Shown here one piece after another: positions 59,109 through 64,000 of a stretch of DNA of 64,000 nucleotides (positions within the stretch are counted from its first letter, which is position 1; every line of letters begins with the position of its first letter). A program made the position numbers and the translations under genes. The notes below the pieces were generated by a model. That model did not search any database. It saw nothing but the letters and a program-made list of their open reading frames with translations, and had not been told where the DNA came from. Source of the stretch: Prosopocoilus inquinatus (taxonomy: Eukaryota > Arthropoda > Insecta > Coleoptera > Lucanidae); NCBI GenBank assembly GCA_036172665.1, contig CM069870.1, forward strand, positions 26,820,001 to 26,884,000, in the 5' to 3' direction.

Positions 59109-60170
59109 ATGCACAGACAACAACAAAAAAATGGAACATGGAGCTATTCGATTCCTGGTTGCATCGAAGATTTTCGTGAAACGTTGCCTAATTTTGCAGT
59201 TAATTACAACACTTTAATGCAAAAAATTCATTTATCTGTTGGAAAATTTCGTGAAACCGGGGCTTGCTCAAGAAAGAAATTTGTCTTATGGAACCTGCTA
59301 TAATATTCTGAGAAGGGATTTAAATCAGCATCCATACAAAATAATGGCCCTTTAACAACTTTACCCCCGTGAGTTTGGAGGACGAATGGAATATTGTCAA
59401 TAGTTTCCAGAGAATTTAAAGAATAAGGATACCCTGGATTTAACATTCTTTTCGGATGAGGCATGGTTTCACCTCTCGGGTTATCTAAACAAACAAAACA
59501 TGAGAATATGGTGGAAACTCCCTTTCGCTCACAAAAATTAGGGGTATGGATGACAGTCTCCCGTAGATGTATAATCGGGGCAATTTTCTTTAACGGTACT
59601 ATTAATGCTGAAATAGAGATAATAGTGATACATGATGATGAATTATTACGTGGGTATTTTCAACAAGACAATGCAACTGCACATTCAACAAGGGAAATCA
59701 TTCAATTGATACAGGAGTTTTTTGACAATCGCATTGTGAATTTTCCTGCTTGGTCTCCAGATTTAACTAGCCTCGATTATTTTATTTTTCCATTTCTGAA
59801 AAACACAGTGTTTACCAATATTCCGCACACATTAGAAGACCTAAGAGAAGCAATTACAGAAGCATGCAATTTAATTACTTCTCAAAAATTGCAGCAAAAT
59901 ACGTTCGACAATATGAAAAGTCAGTTGCCCTGTGTATTGAAGTTGGCGGACAGCACGTTGAATATTTATTGTAATTTCATTTCAGCGTTTCAGCAAAATA
60001 ATGTTTACTTTTACTATTAAAGATCGAACGAACAAAGCACGAATATAACCTCAAATATAACAACTGTCAATTTATTATTCTTTTCTCAGTGTGTTCAACC
60101 ACATAGCGTAAAATAGCACCAATCACAGCCTCCTCTAATTATAAATTCCGTTGACCACCCGGTATAATTT
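59109..60170 (+). pseudogene. Tc1/mariner-superfamily transposase remnant (DDE_3 type)
   Basis: A first frame carries a helix-turn-helix-like end (GKFRETGACSRKK). Other frames continue with SYGTCYNILRRD, FFSDEAWFHLSGY (first catalytic Asp), YFQQDNATAHSTRE (second) and WSPDLTSLDYF (third, 35 residues after the second). Frames change several times, and a stretch between the DNA-binding end and the catalytic part seems deleted. 59463-60020 is the longest surviving frame. GACCACCCGGTATAATT near 60153 looks like an element terminus. This differs from the mellifera-type mariners in the window. Confidence 0.7.
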
Positions 60171-60373
60171 TGCCAGGGACTAGAAAATTTAACGATAAAT
60201 ATACGTATTATTCAAAATACAATATAAAGTAGTCACTTTCACGAGCGTATTTTGCAGCTAAAGTGTTTGACTGTGTCTCATCTCGTGTCACAGGACAAAT
60301 TGAAGTAAAGAGTAATGTTAATTATTTATCCGGCAAAACAACTATTGTGTATCAAAGATCAGCTACAGATTCT

Positions 60374-60391
60374 CGCTCTCTCTCTCTCTCG
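60374..60391 (+). repeat. (TC)n microsatellite
   Basis: A run of CTCTCTCTCTCTCTC just before GCGGAAG. Confidence 0.7.
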
Positions 60392-61119
60392 CGGAAGATA
60401 CTTGAAACTTTGAAAAACTAAAAAGTGTAATGAACCCTATGTGAGAAAATCATTTTTTTTTGTTTAATTTAAATTGATTAGAAAATAAAAATTCTCGCAA
60501 AGTGAACAGATGAAGGACATCCGGTAATGTGTCCGGGTTGTTCAATCAGACCTAAAAATCTTAAAAATTGAAATTCAACAAGACAAGTAGCTTTGTTCAG
60601 ACGTACAAAGACCTACACTACTTTATGTCCGTTGTATTTCCTGTATACTCATTTTAAACGGCCGGTATACCTACAATGATCCCCAAACTAAAAAGTTTGC
60701 GTCAGATGAAAATATTTTTTCTATTTTGGTGTTTTACAAAAGAATTATTTCTGCCTTACTAAAACTTGCTAAAAAAGAGATCTGTCCAGCTCATATTTAT
60801 TTATTTACTTACAAAACATAACAAATTATTGACGCACATAATATAAATGGAGAATACTTTTTTTCCTATATGGTGCAGGAATTTTTTTGGCACTCACTAC
60901 ATTACTGGTTTCAATGATGATTAAATAAATAGTTCAATGGTGCAAGTACAATTTAAGTTTGTACAGATCAATGTCAAAAAGGATATCCACATATACGATG
61001 TCATGTTTGAAAAAAAGCCTTTTTTAAGTGACGATTGATCAGACTGAATTCAGTATAAATTGATCAATTTTAATTAGGTATAATTAACAAAGGGAGGATC
61101 TAAGAAAGTGAACTGCTTG

Positions 61120-61600
61120 AAACCGGTTTGAGACAGCGGCAGTCCGACTCGACGCGGGGGTCTAAATCGAAGCGTTAAATGTTCCGCCCGCTTATACGTG
61201 ATTTTTAATCAATCAGTCTAATATCGTCACGGTAACAACGCGAATATAATTCCGGAAGCTAATAACAGCTTTTTCTTGAATTTAGAAACAACAATTTAGT
61301 TGATTTGAATTAAATAGAAACACGACACGTCTCTGCAGCACACTCTGTCGTGCGCATCGTGTCCAAGCATCGCAGTCAACCGCGACATTATTGTGAATCA
61401 TGCCGTCCTAACGAATGCATTATTACTTTGGTTTACCGATTGTTTACTATCAGCTAGATGTGCTGCGCCGGCAAATATGAGGCGTATACACAATCAGTTT
61501 ATAACATCGCACCGCTTTGTTGCAATAGTAAAGTTTTACACTTTTTTCTGTCCGCCATGTGATAACTAATTATTGATTATTGATATTCTTAATTACTCTG
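61120..61600. other. Relatively GC-rich, low-repeat block, possible regulatory or 5' exon region
   Basis: Unlike its surroundings, this block is rich in CpG-containing words (GACTCGACGCGGGGG, GTTCCGCCCGCTTATACG, GTCGTGCGCATCGTGTCC). No long frame is present. It could be a promoter or untranslated first exon of a gene continuing beyond the window, but no splice site with a coding partner was found. Confidence 0.25.
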
Positions 61601-61629
61601 TAATTGGCTGCACTTGGCTGTTGAGTAAA

Positions 61630-61653
61630 TAAATATACATACATACATACATA
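61630..61653 (+). repeat. (ATAC)n microsatellite
   Basis: Five consecutive ATAC-type units in ATACATACATACATACATAC. Confidence 0.75.
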
Positions 61654-61780
61654 CTTTTTGGATTTTATACAAGAATCAACATGCGTATTATAGGCAAAAA
61701 TCGTTTGGTTGCATTTCGCAGGTGTGGTTATAGATGCAGGTTTGGCATGGATTGACCGACGCGACGTTTACTTGAGTTGC

Positions 61781-61831
61781 AGATCAAGTTTCTTAGGTCA
61801 AGGAACAGATCAAGTTCTTAGGTCAAGGAAC
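61781..61831 (+). repeat. Tandem duplication of a 25-bp unit
   Basis: AGATCAAGTTTCTTAGGTCA-AGGAAC (61781-61806) is followed immediately by the same unit with one T fewer (61807-61831). A recent local duplication. Confidence 0.8.
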
Positions 61832-62747
61832 GTACGCAATCGAACGTGTAATAGAGGGAATTCCACAGGGGAATCCGTGTCATTACCTCTTACTTGCGCT
61901 GCTTCGGCGGATTTTATTTAAAAAAAGAAACACTCTCGCTCCTGAGGTCCTGACAAGCCCATGACTTAGTTGGGCAACACCACAGATAAAAAAAAATTTA
62001 AAAAGCAATTAACGCGTTCGTTTTTTAACTGTGTTTTCGCGAAACGCTGACTCTTTGATATTCGTCCGTTGACCCAAACTTTTAGAAAATGCACTTTGTT
62101 GGATCCGGCACAGGCGGTATAGGGTGGAACTTTATAAATCAGGGATCATTATTATTATGATTATTGTCAGTTTGTGTCTTAGTGGTAGCGTCCTTTAATA
62201 TAATTTATTAAAATTATTTGTGAGCTTTGTTTGTGACCCCGAAGATGGTCCAGGCAGACGGCATTAGGTCGAGTGCGGTGCAAGGAGGCGAAGTAATGTA
62301 GATGTTAAAATCACTATTATTTTTTTTTGCCAATGTGTTACCCTGCAAGCGAGAGTCCTAAATGTACCTATAAGGAAAAACGTAACGTAGTAGCACTCCC
62401 CTTATAACTACGTTAACTATATTTTCCTTACGCCGCAAAATGATACCGGCGTGCCAAAATCTTATCATTTCGTGACAACTCGCCCGGTATCGTGACATGG
62501 AGTACGCCCCTAATCGATGCTGACCAGGAGATCGTGACACGGTGAAAACGCCATCCTGACAATAGAGAAGCATATAAGAATTCCTTGAAAGTAAGCACTA
62601 GGGTTTATGAAGACTCAAGGCTGCATAGCATAGCATAGCCATTTTGGTGGAAAAACTTTTGGTGAAAAAATTTTCAACCTGTGAATACGCGTACTTAGTG
62701 CCGTAATGTAGCAAAAAAAAGGAGCGTATTGAAATCCTGAACGGGCT

Positions 62748-63030
62748 TGTCTACATTTTCTGCATTGCAAGATCTGTTCTTCGGTCGATTCAGTCGGCCG
62801 TTAAAGCAAGCAATTCGAAAGGTGGTGAATAAATTGAAGATAATCGGGTTAGTGGTGGACCAGAAACCTCTTGTACATACTCCTTCTGGTCAGTTGGCTG
62901 AAAACATTGCTACCGTCAGCAAGAGTAAGATTCAGCACATGATTTTCTCAGTTCCTCGTTGTTTCTTGCAGTTCGGTTTCTCTCTCAAACAAAAAGATGG
63001 AAGGATTAGAAGCTCTGGTACCACGCCAGT
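62748..63030 (+). pseudogene. Fragment of a mariner-like transposase N-terminal (helix-turn-helix) region
   Basis: The frame gives FSRPLKQAIRKVVNKLKIIG, then VVDQKPLVH, then LAENIATVSKS. This is the pattern of the N-terminal DNA-binding domain (DUF4817-like: QAIRxLVxKFxxTGSVxDxP, then ENIAxVxES) found in a Tc1/mariner-superfamily transposon group. The open frame ends soon after and no DDE part follows in the window. Confidence 0.45.
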
Positions 63031-63629
63031 ATCGTACCTTTGTTGAATAAGAGTTGGTTAGACAGCGGCAGATTCTAATGGCCAACAAAAATTAAGCTTA
63101 GTAACTAGGTGCGTGTCGACCTTGGAGATTATGAATCTAAGGCAAATTAAACATTGTAAAATTAAAGACTTGCGCCGCTAGAAATCTACATTTTAACGAC
63201 TGCATTGGCGACTTCTCGCGCTAACTTTTTACTGCTGTTGTGGCAATCAGAATGGCATTTGAGAGAACCCAGCGATGCTACGACACTACCGACACGTTAA
63301 CTTTTAGCGACATGAATAGGAAATGGGTTGAAAAACTGTTATATCCAGAGCGTGTGACTGTTGCAAATTTTCGGTCAGCGGTCTCATCGGTCTTAAGAAT
63401 TGTGAAGAATTCCATAAAGCAAGTTAGGGTTTGCAGAGAGAACCGCGGGGATCATTTGACCGACTTTGGATGTCTGACCGAATTGAAATATTTCAATTGC
63501 CCATACGCAACAAAAATTTCCATGATTATTTTCAATTTTCTTAACAAAAAAAAAATGATCAAAAGATTAAATAGCGACATTCTGAGAACGTTTTTTGAGT
63601 TGACATTGCTTCTATTGACGAGGATCCAA

Positions 63630-63705
63630 ATAGGGCTAAGACAGCTGTACCGATGATGCTCGAGCGAACCATTGCAATCAATAATGATTTGCAACAAAAT
63701 GAAAA
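63630..63705 (+). repeat. Fragment related to 2210-2290
   Basis: GGGCTAAGACAGCTGT, GATGCTCGAGC and CATTGCAATCAAT occur in the same order and spacing as in 2210-2275, ending in GATTTGCAACAAAAT. A dispersed repeat of unknown class. Confidence 0.45.
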
Positions 63706-63809
63706 AAAAAATACTTTAGCTAACCTTTATTGGAAAACCCGTCGTTCCTAATTAAATAATCCAAAACATATTCACTTATTTTTTTTTGTCTGTTAATAAT
63801 AATGGCTTT

Positions 63810-63836
63810 GAAAAGGTCATCACTGATGACCTTTTC
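63810..63836. repeat. Perfect 13-bp hairpin
   Basis: GAAAAGGTCATCA (63810-63822) and TGATGACCTTTTC (63824-63836) are exact complements around one base. No poly-T tract or neighbouring gene explains it. Confidence 0.65.
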
Positions 63837-64000
63837 GAAGGTATGATAATCTTGCGATCAAGCTACAATCTGATAAAGATTAAAAAATTCGAAGACTTAA
63901 TTTCCTGGACAGAACCTTACAGCGACTTTCAGTAAGAACCGGTTTATTTTTCAAAGTATTTTTTGTTTTTAGTTTGCGGCTAATTATTTTTTCCTCAAAG

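Noticed and set aside
63240..63656. 138-codon open frame near the right edge
   Set aside because: No recognised motif. The last part overlaps a repeat related to 2210-2290, so it is not supported as a gene.
1..64000. CRISPR arrays, bacterial operons, rRNA genes
   Set aside because: No regularly spaced identical repeats, ribosomal sequence or prokaryotic gene packing was seen. The window is eukaryotic.

Overview
The window is AT-rich, intron-rich eukaryotic DNA of insect type. The evidence is arthropod chitin-binding (CBM14/peritrophin-A) genes with spliced signal-peptide exons, mellifera-type mariner copies, CR1/jockey-like retrotransposon scraps and many inverted-repeat MITEs. A beetle is plausible, but the order cannot be fixed from the sequence.

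Only two host protein-coding genes can be supported, and they lie tail to tail. Gene 1 (+ strand, 4288-23942, four coding exons, 797 aa) encodes a secreted protein with one N-terminal chitin-binding domain and a long Q/N/T-rich mucin-like tail. Gene 2 (- strand, 50885-28171, four coding exons, about 1616 aa) encodes a paralogous N-terminal chitin-binding domain, a very long T/E/D-rich linker containing a furin-type RQKR site, and a second complete chitin-binding domain at the extreme C-terminus. Both belong with the cuticular proteins analogous to peritrophins (CPAP1-like). They probably bind chitin in cuticle or another apical extracellular matrix. The two N-terminal domains share identical cysteine spacing (15-5-14-12-7), but their introns sit at different places inside the domain.

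Layout: 1-4287 is upstream DNA full of repeats. 4319-20644 is the 16.3-kb first intron of gene 1, holding PIF-type MITEs, an apparent solo LTR, a head-to-tail run of hAT-type MITEs, a reverse-transcriptase scrap and a CCGAAA-rich hAT-type element. 20645-23942 carries the remaining exons of gene 1. 23943-28031 is the intergenic space between the two 3' ends, with a cluster of AGATGGCGC motifs, a fold-back element, a dead Tc1 transposase and a long-TIR MITE. 28171-32803 carries exons 4 and 3 of gene 2. 32804-39820 is gene 2 intron 2, with two mariner copies, two hAT-like pieces, a CR1-like 3' end and MITEs. 39821-39997 is exon 2. 39998-50783 is intron 1, with a hAT-like element, a tRNA-like SINE head and MITEs. 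50784-50885 is the signal-peptide exon. 50886-64000 is intergenic, with a third mariner copy, two Tc1/mariner-superfamily remnants, MITEs and one relatively GC-rich block near 61.1-61.6 kb that might be the edge of another gene.

All transposase and reverse-transcriptase reading frames seen here are broken. The most unusual items are the two-ended chitin-binding protein with a predicted proprotein cleavage site, a fold-back family with 12-bp target duplications and a hammerhead-ribozyme-like core, and tandem MITEs that share 8-bp target duplications.
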